NCBI GenBank assembly: GCA_026415325.1 | Contig: JAOAHH010000134.1 | Span: 1 to 64,000 of the forward strand | DNA from: Thermodesulfobacteriota bacterium | GTDB lineage: Bacteria; Desulfobacterota; WTBG01; CAIYCZ01; CAIRTM01 | DNA length: 64,000 nucleotides | Direction of reading: 5' to 3' | Part shown: positions 8,488-16,856 of the stretch, piece after piece | Layout of the letters: each line of letters opens with the position of its first letter | Position numbering within the stretch: the first letter of the stretch is position 1 | Program-made: the position numbers and the translations under genes | The notes under the pieces: generated by a model | Database searches by the model: none | Seen by the model: only the letters and a program-made list of their open reading frames with translations | What the model was told of the DNA's origin: nothing

Positions 8488-8973
8488 ATGGAGATCACCA
8501 CTGTACCGATCTCGTTTCCCGAAAACACCAATGTCATCATCGGTCAGGCGCATTTTATCAAAACCGTTGAAGACCTTTTTGAGATTATGGTAACCACCGT
8601 GCCCGGCATGAAGTTCGGGATTGCGTTCAACGAAGCATCAGGCCCGTGCCTTATCAGAACCGAAGGCAACGATGACGGGCTGGTTCGTTGCGCTGCCGAG
8701 AACTGCCGTGCACTCGGTGCAGGGCATGTTTTTGTCATTGTGATCAAAGATGCCTACCCCATCAATGTCCTCAACAGCATCAAACAGTGTCAAGAGGTAT
8801 GCCGCATCTTTTGCGCTACGGCAAATCCCGTAACGGCAATCGTTGCAAAGCACGAAAAGGGGGGCGGCGTCATGGGCGTGATCGACGGCGAATCTCCGCG
8901 AGGCATCGAAACCCCTGAGGATCGTGAAAAACGGCGGGCGCTGCTGCGAAGCGTTATCGGCTATAAAAGATAG
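8488..8973 (+). CDS. Adenosine-specific kinase family protein
   Basis: 161 residues, matching throughout the short adenosine-specific kinase family first seen in archaea (PF04008-type). The conserved regions are KFGIAFNEASGPCL near residues 42-55 and the glycine-rich KGGGVMGVIDGESPRG loop near 123-138. The family is reported to bind adenosine and AMP; its physiological reaction in bacteria is unclear. AGGAGGG precedes the ATG. It is followed by a small unknown gene and an HD hydrolase on the same strand, hinting at nucleotide turnover. Confidence 0.85.
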   Translation: MEITTVPISFPENTNVIIGQAHFIKTVEDLFEIMVTTVPGMKFGIAFNEASGPCLIRTEGNDDGLVRCAAENCRALGAGHVFVIVIKDAYPINVLNSIKQCQEVCRIFCATANPVTAIVAKHEKGGGVMGVIDGESPRGIETPEDREKRRALLRSVIGYKR

Positions 8974-9012
8974 GCGCTGCAGTATGCGCAGTGAGAATAT
9001 CCCCGGAGGCAT

Positions 9013-9225
9013 ATGGATAAGGCGTTTGTCGAGCAGATGAAAAAGAGAGTCGCTGCAGAGCTGTGCAGCAAGGAAATCGAGGTTGTCGATTTTTGGAAAG
9101 CTGAACTTGAAAAAATCCTCCATAAAAAGACCGACAGTCTTAGCTCGCTGCAGATAGCATTGCAGGAGTTTGTAGGGCGTATGGAAAATCGCATAAAAAC
9201 CCTGAAGCGGCAGCGCGATGTGTAG
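9013..9225 (+). CDS. Small helical protein of unknown function
   Basis: 70 residues, predicted almost wholly alpha-helical and charged, with one Cys and no signal peptide or membrane segment. It has a good CCCCGGAGG ribosome site just before the ATG and lies 39 nt after the adenosine kinase gene and 6 nt before the HD hydrolase gene, so it is probably co-translated with them. I do not recognise the family. Confidence 0.7.
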   Translation: MDKAFVEQMKKRVAAELCSKEIEVVDFWKAELEKILHKKTDSLSSLQIALQEFVGRMENRIKTLKRQRDV

Positions 9226-9231
9226 GCATGT

Positions 9232-10653
9232 ATGAAAGGCCAGCGACCGTTGCCGTGCTGCGGCACGGCTTTGATTGCCGATCCGATTTATAATTACATT
9301 CCCATCACGGTTCCCGATCCTGACCACCCTGATGAGAAAACAGAAGAAGACCTGATCGACACGCCGTGGATGCAGCGGCTCCGCCGCATCCACCAACTCC
9401 AGAGCGCCCGTTGGGTGTATCCTTCTGCCGAGCATACCCGTTTTCAGCATTCACTCGGAACCATGCATATGGCAGGTCGTTTTGCAGCGCACCTCTACCC
9501 CAGCCTGAAAGCAGTCTGTCCCGATGCCCCCTCATACAATTTGTTTGAAGCCACGTTCAGGATTGCCGGGCTGTTGCACGATATCGGACACGGACCGTAC
9601 GGCCATTTTTTTGATGATCATTTTCTGTCCCGCTACGGTCTCACCCATGAGCGGCTGGGCAGGGAAATCATTGTACGGAAACTTGCGCCGATCATCCGGG
9701 GCATACGGCGAAGCCTCTCTGGCACGTTTGCCGACGGCGAACGCCTCGAGCCCGAGTATATCGGTTTTCTTATCCAGAAAAATCCGCACCCTCATACGGC
9801 ATCAATGCCTCGCTGGCTGCACTTTCTGCGGCAGCTTTTCTCAGGCCTTTATACGGTTGATAATCTGGACTATGTCCAGCGCGACGCCTATATGACCGGG
9901 TTTTCCTTGGACATTGTCGATATCAACCGACTGCTCTTCTATTCCTTTTTTTCTGCGCAGGGACTCACCCTGCATCAGGCAGGGGTCTCTGCATTCACCC
10001 GTTTTTTGAACGCCCGCCTCAACCTGTATGCCAACATTTACTATCATCGGACCAGTCGCGCCATTGACTTCCATATGCAGGAGATTTTTGCCGATACGAT
10101 GCGGATCATATTCCCTTACAATCCGCTCCGCGCTTTGAACAAATACCTCTTTCTGAATGACTGGTCGCTTATTCAAGAGGTTGAATCATGGCAGCGGTCA
10201 CGGGATGCACGCAAAAAACGGCTCGGCCGCGAATGGGCGCAGATTATTAATCGCAGCATCAAATGGAAAATGGCCTATGCAACCGAACTGACCATTGACC
10301 GGGCACAAAAAGGAATGCTGTCCCTTGGCCGACCCGATCAGCTCGAGGCAGCGATCCGCTCCCTGCTGCCCCGATCGATACGCCATATACAGTTTCGGGT
10401 TGACCTTGCAACGCAAGACCCCCGTCCGCTCAATCCGATGGCAGAAACCAATAGGCGCATTCACATCTACAATCCCTCAACCGGTACGATCTCTGCCGAG
10501 CCGCTGCACGACATTTTCCGTTATATTCCTGCGCGCGTCGTACATTTCCGCATTTTTGCCCTTGACCACAGGCATGACGCAGCGCTTGCGCAGGCTGCAG
10601 AGCAGTTTTTCTATCCCCAGAGTCGCGGCAGCGTGCATGAGACCAACATGTAA
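9232..10653 (+). CDS. HD-domain phosphohydrolase (SAMHD1/dGTPase-like)
   Basis: 473 residues. The metal site of HD hydrolases is complete: His73 in RFQHSLG, His116-Asp117 in LLHDIGHGPYGH, and Asp210 in TVDNLDYVQRDAY. The order and spacing (TPWMQRLRRIHQL, EHTRFQHSLG) are those of the SAMHD1-like branch, which hydrolyses dNTPs to deoxynucleosides and triphosphate. The C-terminal 250 residues are family-typical but carry no motif I can name. The gene starts 6 nt after the small upstream ORF. The substrate cannot be read from sequence: dNTPs are the default, other phosphoesters are possible. Confidence 0.82.
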   Translation: MKGQRPLPCCGTALIADPIYNYIPITVPDPDHPDEKTEEDLIDTPWMQRLRRIHQLQSARWVYPSAEHTRFQHSLGTMHMAGRFAAHLYPSLKAVCPDAPSYNLFEATFRIAGLLHDIGHGPYGHFFDDHFLSRYGLTHERLGREIIVRKLAPIIRGIRRSLSGTFADGERLEPEYIGFLIQKNPHPHTASMPRWLHFLRQLFSGLYTVDNLDYVQRDAYMTGFSLDIVDINRLLFYSFFSAQGLTLHQAGVSAFTRFLNARLNLYANIYYHRTSRAIDFHMQEIFADTMRIIFPYNPLRALNKYLFLNDWSLIQEVESWQRSRDARKKRLGREWAQIINRSIKWKMAYATELTIDRAQKGMLSLGRPDQLEAAIRSLLPRSIRHIQFRVDLATQDPRPLNPMAETNRRIHIYNPSTGTISAEPLHDIFRYIPARVVHFRIFALDHRHDAALAQAAEQFFYPQSRGSVHETNM

Positions 10654-10716
10654 TGCGATCGCCCTGGGTGCGCGGTAAAGCCGGAAAAAACGGAGGGATG
10701 ACCACGGCTGAAAACG

Positions 10717-11100
10717 TTAATCCAAAAATACCTCAAATTGGTCAACAATGTTCAGCCCGAGCGCGTGCATAATGCTCCGTGCGGCCACAAACAGTGCCAC
10801 GCCGATCAACACCGGCACGATATCGGCAAGTGATGTTTTCTTCGGCACCGCAACCTGCTGTATTCGATTGATGATTACAGCACCGGAAAGCATACCGGCA
10901 ACGGTGAGTTCGATCGGATGCCGGATTTGAAGCAGCTCATTGGCAAGGGTAAAGCCAAGTAGTGCGGAAAGGATGAATGATGTGGCGATGGCCATCGGCA
11001 CACTGGCAAGCACGGGATGCACAGTATCTGAAAACGCAACGATGAGCGTTGCCGTCACAAGAACAAGAAACAAGGATGAGCAGAGGAATAGGGCTATCAT
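10717..11100 (-). CDS. Small integral membrane protein of unknown function
   Basis: 127 residues with four likely transmembrane helices (about 2-22, 32-52, 65-80, 92-112). No conserved polar motif or signal peptidase site is evident. It is downstream of recR on the same strand after 47 nt and could be the last gene of the dnaX-ybaB-recR operon. BofA sits at this position in Bacillus, but this sequence does not look like BofA. Confidence 0.65.
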   Translation of the reverse strand: MIALFLCSSLFLVLVTATLIVAFSDTVHPVLASVPMAIATSFILSALLGFTLANELLQIRHPIELTVAGMLSGAVIINRIQQVAVPKKTSLADIVPVLIGVALFVAARSIMHALGLNIVDQFEVFLD

Positions 11101-11147
11101 ATTTTCTTTACTGTGTAACCTTTATTTCCGTGCGCAGGTTGCGGCTT

Positions 11148-11744
11148 TTATCTGTTCATGTCCCGGCGTCCTTCGAGGGCGTTTTTGAGCGTAATTTGAT
11201 CCGCATAGCCGATGTCGCTGCCCGGCGCAATGCCTTGAGCGATACGCGTCACCCGGATGCCGCTTTCTTTTAGTTGATCGGCAATATAGGCTGCCGTTGC
11301 ATTGCCGTGCGTTGTCGGATTGGTGGCTATGATGACCTCTGCAACCGGATTTTTTTTGATCCGCTCGCACAGCTCGGCAATATGGAGCTGCTCCGGTCCG
11401 ATCCCATCAAACGGCATGATACAGCCGTGCAGCACATGATAGGTGCCGCGAAACCACCCGGTCCGCTCGATTGACAACAGATCGCCGGGCGTCTCGACGA
11501 CGCATACAACGCTTCCATCACGGCTCGGATTGGCGCATATCTGACACAGCTCCTGTTCCGCATAATTAAAGCAGCGTGCGCAGAGCCGTATTTTCTCCCG
11601 CGCATCGGCAATGGCATGGGATAGTTCAAGTGCTTTTTCCCGCGGACAATTTATGAGGTACAGCGCAAGTCGGGTTGCACTCTTTTCGCCGATGCCGGGC
11701 AATGTGGCAAGGCTTGCAATTAACCGTTGAATCGGATCGAGCAT
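11148..11744 (-). CDS. recR: Recombination mediator protein RecR
   Basis: 198 residues, the normal RecR length. The helix-hairpin-helix LPGIGEKSA lies at 15-23. The zinc finger uses Cys55, Cys58, Cys67 and Cys70, and a TOPRIM domain begins near 78 (VCVVETPGDLLSIE). RecR works with RecO and RecF to load RecA on gapped DNA. The ATG has GAGG upstream and lies 10 nt after the ybaB stop, the standard dnaX-ybaB-recR order. Confidence 0.96.
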   Translation of the reverse strand: MLDPIQRLIASLATLPGIGEKSATRLALYLINCPREKALELSHAIADAREKIRLCARCFNYAEQELCQICANPSRDGSVVCVVETPGDLLSIERTGWFRGTYHVLHGCIMPFDGIGPEQLHIAELCERIKKNPVAEVIIATNPTTHGNATAAYIADQLKESGIRVTRIAQGIAPGSDIGYADQITLKNALEGRRDMNR

Positions 11745-11754
11745 AATCGTGGCC

Positions 11755-12066
11755 TCATGGCGTGATGCCGGGTATACGGATGCCCCCGGTTATTTTCAGC
11801 ATCTCATCCTGCAGCAGTTGGCGGGATGCTTTGAGCGCTTGGTTCACCGCAGCCACAACCAAATCCTGCAGCATGGGAATATCGCGCGGATCAACGGCTT
11901 CGGGCGCAATGGTGATCGATAGGATTTCCTGTTTGCCGTTGGCAACAACCTCCACCATGCCGCCGCCTGCCGACGCCGTGACGGTTTTTTCACCGAGTTC
12001 TTCCTGAATCTGCTGCAACCGTTCCTGGAGTTTCTGTGCCTGCTGCATGATCGTATGAATATTCAT
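11755..12066 (-). CDS. ybaB: YbaB/EbfC family nucleoid-associated protein
   Basis: 103 residues. Typical start with a MQQAQKLQERLQ amphipathic helix, then ASAGGGMVEVVANGK and the final dimer helix. Members form tweezer-like dimers that bind DNA. AAGGAG lies 6 nt before the ATG, and it sits between dnaX (10 nt gap) and recR (10 nt gap). Confidence 0.95.
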   Translation of the reverse strand: MNIHTIMQQAQKLQERLQQIQEELGEKTVTASAGGGMVEVVANGKQEILSITIAPEAVDPRDIPMLQDLVVAAVNQALKASRQLLQDEMLKITGGIRIPGITP

Positions 12067-12076
12067 GGATATCTCC

Positions 12077-13723
12077 TTATCGATCTGCAGGATGAATTGC
12101 GACGATCTTTCCGTTAAATGTCTTCAAGACCTGCTGCACCACCGGATTGTGCAGCACTTGTTGCTCGCGTTTCCGTTTTATCTGGTCAGGAGACTCGGTG
12201 AGATTTCTGTTTTTTTTTTCGCCTCCTGGCTGTGTCTGTACCGTTACCGTAACATTGCGCTGCAGAAATGATCGACACAAATCATTGAGCTTCTGTTCGG
12301 TCTGAGCCTCCTTCATAATATCCAAAAAAATATCGCCTTCGGGAAAGGCAACCGTAACCTTCCCGTCCTCAATCGTTATGCAAGCCTGCCGGAGGTATGC
12401 TGCAAACTTGGCATCGGTGCGCGCAATAAACGCAATCAGTTCCTCGCCAGATGGCTCACTGGGTGTGGCAGCACACACCTGCGCCTCGGCGCGGGGGGAG
12501 GAACGTGGCGCCGGGGCGGCCGGTGCCGGACGGGGTTGCGCAGGGAGCGGTACTGCACGGCTGCCGGTACTGCTGCGTTCAAGGTGCTGCTGGAGGTGCT
12601 CGATTGTGCTAAGCAGTTCGTCAATCGGTACGCTTTCCTTTACCTGCAGCATTTCGAGCAGACAGACTTCGAGCGCGATTTTAGGGTTTGCCGAGCGGAC
12701 AATGTCATTTTCTGCTGAAAACCAAAGCCTGAAACAGCGCTGGAGGCCTTCATCACTTATGCGTTCTGCAGCCTCGTGAATCTGTCGCAAATCCTCGTCC
12801 GATGCCTCGACTAGCCCGGTTTGGTCGGGCACCATCTTGATGATACGTATATCTCTGAGCAGCTCGAGAAACGCATAGTACCAGCGCTTCAGGTCAACCC
12901 CTGCATCATAGAGCCGGGCAATGCCGTCAATACAAGCATGCGGATCGCCGGCAATGATTCCCTCCATAATATTAAAGAGCTGGCGTCGATCGATATGGCC
13001 CAACATATCCTGCAGGTCGTGATCCTCGATCTGCGACCCGCAATAGGATACTGCTCGTTCCAGAATGCTCTGCGCATCCCGCATGCTGCCCTCTGCTTCG
13101 CGTGCAATGAGGTACAGACCATGGCGGGTTATGCTGATATGTTCCTGCCGAGCAATTTGCTCCAGATGGGCAATAATCTCTTTGGTCGGAATGCGTCTGA
13201 AATCAAAGCGCAGGCAGCGGGAAATAATTGTATCGGGAATCTTATGCGGTTCGGTCGTTGCCAAAATGAACACTACATGCGATGGTGGCTCTTCGAGGGT
13301 TTTGAGCAATGCGTTGAACGCCTGCTCAGTCAGCATGTGCACTTCATCGATGATGTAAATCTTATACCGGTCGCGGGTCGGAAGATAGCGCACGTTTTCC
13401 CGAAGCGTTCTGATATCATCAACGCCGCGGTTTGAAGCGCCGTCAATTTCATGGACATCGATGCAGGTGCCTGCTGCGATTTCAATGCATGACGGGCAGG
13501 TGCCGCACGGCTGATCGCTTAAGCCGGTATGACAGTTGAGTGCCTTTGCCAGGATCCGTGCGACCGAGGTTTTCCCTACACCCCGTTCCCCGGCAAACAA
13601 AAAAGCATGGGCAATACGCCCTTCACGGATGCTGTTGACCAGTGTCCGGGTTACATGCGTCTGCCCAATGACTTCCCCAAATGTCTGGGGCCTGAATTTG
13701 CGTGCAAGTACCTTATAGGCCAT
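12077..13723 (-). CDS. dnaX: DNA polymerase III subunit tau/gamma
   Basis: 548 residues from ATG 13723, the start fixed by the universal MAYKVLARKFRP opening. AAA+ clamp-loader motor: Walker A GERGVGKT (45-52), zinc-binding Cys near 64, 73, 76 and 79, Walker B IIDEVHML and sensor ISRCLRFDF. The linker (about 380-430) is proline/alanine-rich, and the C-terminal part should bind polymerase alpha. In the last tenth of the gene, ten consecutive adenines follow an AGGAGG hexamer (12210-12227); a one-base slip in either direction would end the protein within about a dozen codons, as in known gamma-type short products. It is the first protein gene after the SRP RNA. Confidence 0.95.
   Translation of the reverse strand: MAYKVLARKFRPQTFGEVIGQTHVTRTLVNSIREGRIAHAFLFAGERGVGKTSVARILAKALNCHTGLSDQPCGTCPSCIEIAAGTCIDVHEIDGASNRGVDDIRTLRENVRYLPTRDRYKIYIIDEVHMLTEQAFNALLKTLEEPPSHVVFILATTEPHKIPDTIISRCLRFDFRRIPTKEIIAHLEQIARQEHISITRHGLYLIAREAEGSMRDAQSILERAVSYCGSQIEDHDLQDMLGHIDRRQLFNIMEGIIAGDPHACIDGIARLYDAGVDLKRWYYAFLELLRDIRIIKMVPDQTGLVEASDEDLRQIHEAAERISDEGLQRCFRLWFSAENDIVRSANPKIALEVCLLEMLQVKESVPIDELLSTIEHLQQHLERSSTGSRAVPLPAQPRPAPAAPAPRSSPRAEAQVCAATPSEPSGEELIAFIARTDAKFAAYLRQACITIEDGKVTVAFPEGDIFLDIMKEAQTEQKLNDLCRSFLQRNVTVTVQTQPGGEKKNRNLTESPDQIKRKREQQVLHNPVVQQVLKTFNGKIVAIHPADR
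12210..12227 (-). other. Candidate slippery/frameshift site in dnaX
   Basis: On the coding (minus) strand AGGAGG (12222-12227) is followed 2 nt later by a run of ten A (12210-12219), read as GAA AAA AAA AAC in frame, near codon 501 of 548. With one added A the frame ends at a TGA about 12 codons on; with one lost A it ends at a TAA about 14 codons on. Escherichia coli makes gamma by -1 frameshifting on an A-rich heptamer with an upstream Shine-Dalgarno-like stimulator, and Thermus slips on a nine-A run; this site combines both features. Confidence 0.5.
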
Positions 13724-13754
13724 GCCTGTACCGGAATGGGTTACCGGAGAAAAA

Positions 13755-13847
13755 GCCGGATACACCAGACACCCGTCATCTCTGCTACCGTTGCTTCCTT
13801 CCGGACCTGGCGGGGTTCACAGATCATCCGTTGTCTGGGATCCGGCC
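13755..13847 (-). ncRNA. ffs: Signal recognition particle 4.5S RNA (small bacterial type)
   Basis: The minus strand contains the Ffh-binding core CCAGGTCCGGAAGGAAGCA with the GGAA tetraloop. The flanks pair as a long hairpin: GCCGGAT with ATCCGGC at the ends, and CCAGACA with TGTCTGG inside. The 3' end is followed by TTTT. At about 93 nt it is the small SRP RNA lacking the Alu domain. It is 31 nt upstream of dnaX and just downstream of tRNA-Ser and tadA, the same gene order as in Bacillus (tadA, scr, dnaX). A TATATA-like -10 lies just upstream of the 5' end. Ends are estimated to within a few bases. Confidence 0.92.
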
Positions 13848-13897
13848 TTATATAACATCACGGTCATCGTCCGTGCATGGACGAGAATGACGACACG

Positions 13898-13990
13898 TGG
13901 CGGAGAGAGAGGGATTCGAACCCTCGGTTCCGTTGTAGCGGAACACACGATTTCCAGTCGTGCACCTTCAGCCAGCTCGGCCATCTCTCC
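13898..13990 (-). tRNA. tRNA-Ser (anticodon GGA)
   Basis: 93 nt including encoded CCA. Acceptor stem GGAGAGA pairs with TCTCTCC, followed by discriminator G and CCA. The anticodon arm is CACGA-CTGGAAA-TCGTG with GGA as anticodon. A long class II variable arm (GTTCCGC...) and the T-loop GGTTCGAATCC are present. It decodes UCC and UCU. The 5' 23 nt are also the end of the tadA coding sequence. Confidence 0.97.
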
Positions 13991-14486
13991 GCTGTCGTTG
14001 TCCTGCAAAAAAATCCCGCAAAAGACTGCTGCATGCATCGGCACACACACCGCGCCGCACTACGATGCGATGGTTAAGCCGGTGATCTGCGCAAAAGTCA
14101 AAGACCGACCCTGCAGCTCCTGCGCGGGGATCATCAGCACCATAAACAAGCCGCCGAACCCGTGCCTGCACAATCGCGCCTATGCACATCATGCACGGCT
14201 CGATGGTCACATACAACGTGCTGCCAACCAGCCGATAGTTTCCAAGATACTCACCTGCACTGCGCAGCGCTTGTATTTCAGCATGCGCCGAAGGATCGTG
14301 CAGGGTTATCGAGCTGTTGTGGCCGCGACCGATGACTTCGCCGTGCAACACCACAACCGCACCGATTGGAACCTCGTTGCGTAAACGAGCCTGCCGCGCC
14401 TCATCGAGTGCAAGACGCATGTATTCCTGATCGGGATCCGTAATGGTCTTCCAACGCGGCACTACAGCACCGATTTTACTTACCAC
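13968..14486 (-). CDS. tadA: tRNA adenosine(34) deaminase TadA
   Basis: 172 residues from GTG 14486 (GAGG just upstream); a later start is possible because the family usually opens near YMRLALDEA (residue 22). The zinc deaminase site is complete: HAE (68-70, catalytic Glu70) and PCMMC (97-101). The enzyme converts A34 to inosine in tRNA-Arg(ACG). The frame does not stop until TGA 13968-13970, inside the adjacent tRNA-Ser gene, so the last seven codons are encoded by the tRNA acceptor and D-arm sequence. RNase P cleavage at the tRNA 5' end would remove the stop codon from any joint transcript. Confidence 0.93.
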   Translation of the reverse strand: MVSKIGAVVPRWKTITDPDQEYMRLALDEARQARLRNEVPIGAVVVLHGEVIGRGHNSSITLHDPSAHAEIQALRSAGEYLGNYRLVGSTLYVTIEPCMMCIGAIVQARVRRLVYGADDPRAGAAGSVFDFCADHRLNHRIVVRRGVCADACSSLLRDFFAGQRQRRDGRAG

Positions 14487-14528
14487 AACCTCGGTGGAAA
14501 AAAAAGCATTTCTTTGCCCGAACCAGCA

Positions 14529-15701
14529 TCACAGCTCGCGCAGCGCAACAACAACCGGAAGCCGCGCTGCACGCACCGCCGGCGGAATACCGCCGAGCAG
14601 CCCCATAAACAGCGCAAACAGCATTCCCTGCACCAGCAGCACGGGGGTAACCTTGAACGAAAAGGCAATGCTTGAAAAGGTCTGCCAGTTGATGGTCGAT
14701 GTTGAATACCCATTAATGGGGATGACCGCGATGCACCCGATAATGCCGCCGATCAGTGCAATAAAGAGGGATTCACAGACAAACGATACAATGATGCTCA
14801 CTTCAGAAAACCCGAGCGCCCTGATCGTGGCAATTTCCCGGGAACGCGCCGCAATCGATGAATACATGGTATTGAGCGCGGCAAAGATAGCACCGATACC
14901 CATCACCACGGCAACCATAACCCCAAGTACACGGATAATTGTGGCAACCGCTTGCGATTGCCGCTCGTAATAATCGAGCTCCCGTTCAACCTGCACTGAA
15001 AGTCGCGGATCCCGCGCAAGCGCCTGCCGAAACACGCCGAAGCTTTCCCGTGAGGATAAGCGTACGGTTGCTGACTGGAACAGATGTTCTGGTTTTTTGT
15101 AGGTCTGCTTCAGGATTTCGGCATCTGCCCATATCTCAGAATCAAATGCACTGCCCTGCGCATCCAGCACCCCGACAACCGTCCATTGCCTGCCGGCAAA
15201 TCGGGGCTGCCCCCCAAGATGAAAATCCCGATATGCTTTTGCCGCATTTGCACCGACAACAAGTTCCGTAAGTCCTGGCGTAAAAAACCTGCCGCGGCTC
15301 ACCTTCACCATATCTCTGATGGTGAGTGCCCTCGGCGAAACGCCGCGCATCTGCACCAGCGCACGGTCGTTTGAATTGCGAAGCGGCAGGGATACGACAA
15401 TGACGACCTCAGGACTGATCAGCGCATTACCGTGCTCATCACGCATGACACCCGGCGCATCGGCGACAATCCTGATTTGCTCGAGCGGCAAGGCGCTGTC
15501 CATCTCTGAATTTGCCCCGCCGCGTCTCACCATGGCATTCAAGGGTGACCCTGATGCGACCAGCGTGGCCTGAAACCCCTGTGCCATTGCAAGCATTGCG
15601 ACAAATACTGTCACCACGCCTGCAATGCCGAACACCGCAACCGAGGTCGATACCCAGCGCACGCTGACGCTTCTGATATTATAGATAAGAGGGATTGCCA
15701 T
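14529..15701 (-). CDS. MacB/FtsX-type ABC transporter permease (second of pair)
   Basis: 390 residues. One N-terminal transmembrane helix (about 22-42) is followed by a large periplasmic domain (45-260) and three C-terminal helices (about 265-290, 315-340, 355-375) with the FtsX-like core (EIATIRALGFSEVSI). This is the topology of MacB, LolC/E and related mechanotransmission permeases that do not carry substrate through the membrane. It begins 6 nt after the companion permease gene and ends the operon. Confidence 0.88.
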   Translation of the reverse strand: MAIPLIYNIRSVSVRWVSTSVAVFGIAGVVTVFVAMLAMAQGFQATLVASGSPLNAMVRRGGANSEMDSALPLEQIRIVADAPGVMRDEHGNALISPEVVIVVSLPLRNSNDRALVQMRGVSPRALTIRDMVKVSRGRFFTPGLTELVVGANAAKAYRDFHLGGQPRFAGRQWTVVGVLDAQGSAFDSEIWADAEILKQTYKKPEHLFQSATVRLSSRESFGVFRQALARDPRLSVQVERELDYYERQSQAVATIIRVLGVMVAVVMGIGAIFAALNTMYSSIAARSREIATIRALGFSEVSIIVSFVCESLFIALIGGIIGCIAVIPINGYSTSTINWQTFSSIAFSFKVTPVLLVQGMLFALFMGLLGGIPPAVRAARLPVVVALREL

Positions 15702-15707
15702 GCTGCG

Positions 15708-16856
15708 TTATACCCTCCGCAAGGCTTCAACGATCTTCAGACGCATGGCGAGAACCGACGGGATAATGCCGGCAGCAACACCAGCAATGAGCGCAAACAG
15801 CACGCCAAGGCACATCTTGTGCGGAGAGAGGTAAAATGAAGGCAAAAAACCACCGGTGGGATCGCCCCGTAAGGAAAACAGCTTTGCTGCGCTCACGCCC
15901 AGGCACCCTCCGACAAGCGCATACAGCAATGCTTCGGCAAGCACTAGTCCCATGATCGATCCGTCGGAAAATCCAAGGGTCTTCAAAATCGCAAGCTCAC
16001 CCGTGCGCTCCCGCACGGACATGGCCATCGTGCTGCCGGTGACAAACAGCAACGTAAAAAAAACAATGCTCCCGACCGAGAGCATAATTGCCTTGATACT
16101 GCCGATCTGTTTGGTAATCCCTGCTGCAAAGGAGCGCTCGGTCTCGGCCGTAGTTTCGTACGGTGAATTTGCGAACCGGTCTTCAATTGCTTTGGCGACA
16201 TGCACTGCCTTGTCCGGATCCTCAACCCGCACGATGTACCACCCCACTGTCCCTTTGCCGAGATCACGGCGCTCATCAAAGTAGTCATAGCGGAACCAGA
16301 ACTGGTTTTCATCGTCCTCTTCGCGGGTACCACTGTATATAGCGCGGATGTTAAATTCCCAGGTTCCCGGCCAGATCGAGCCCTGAATAGGGATACGGTC
16401 ACCGAGACGCCAGCCGAACCGCTGGATGAGTTTGCGGCCGACGATGCACCCTTCGCGGTCTGCACGGAATGCTTCCCACTGTTTGTCATCGATTTTGAAT
16501 TCCCGAAAAATCCGGCGGTATGTCGTATGATCGATGGCAAGTTGGGGAAAGAAGTTTTTTTCGTCCTGATAGATGCCGTTAAACCACACTGCGTAGGTTG
16601 CCTCTTTAACGCCGCGCACCTGCAGGATACGTTCCATGTAGGCAAGCGGCAGAGGGTGAATGATCGAGTTTTTATTGATGACCACCAGCCGATCTGCGCC
16701 GGCAACCTCAACGCCTTGGTTAAACGAGCTTTCAATCGTTGCGAGCAGGCTGAACAGAAACACAGCAATCCCAAACGACCCTACGGTGAGGATGGTCCGG
16801 GTCTTTTTGCGCATCAGATTCGCCGCCAGCAGCGGCAGGCATTTCACGAGCATCAT
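15708..16856 (-). CDS. MacB/FtsX-type ABC transporter permease (first of pair)
   Basis: 382 residues with the same layout: an N-terminal helix (about 22-42), a periplasmic domain and three C-terminal helices, with the FtsX-type segment RTGELAILKTLGFSDGSI. Its ATG overlaps the end of the ATPase gene by 4 nt, so the two are translationally coupled. Two non-identical permeases with a separate ATPase and a periplasmic adaptor suggest a LolCDE-like heteromeric or MacAB-like exporter. Confidence 0.88.
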   Translation of the reverse strand: MMLVKCLPLLAANLMRKKTRTILTVGSFGIAVFLFSLLATIESSFNQGVEVAGADRLVVINKNSIIHPLPLAYMERILQVRGVKEATYAVWFNGIYQDEKNFFPQLAIDHTTYRRIFREFKIDDKQWEAFRADREGCIVGRKLIQRFGWRLGDRIPIQGSIWPGTWEFNIRAIYSGTREEDDENQFWFRYDYFDERRDLGKGTVGWYIVRVEDPDKAVHVAKAIEDRFANSPYETTAETERSFAAGITKQIGSIKAIMLSVGSIVFFTLLFVTGSTMAMSVRERTGELAILKTLGFSDGSIMGLVLAEALLYALVGGCLGVSAAKLFSLRGDPTGGFLPSFYLSPHKMCLGVLFALIAGVAAGIIPSVLAMRLKIVEALRRV

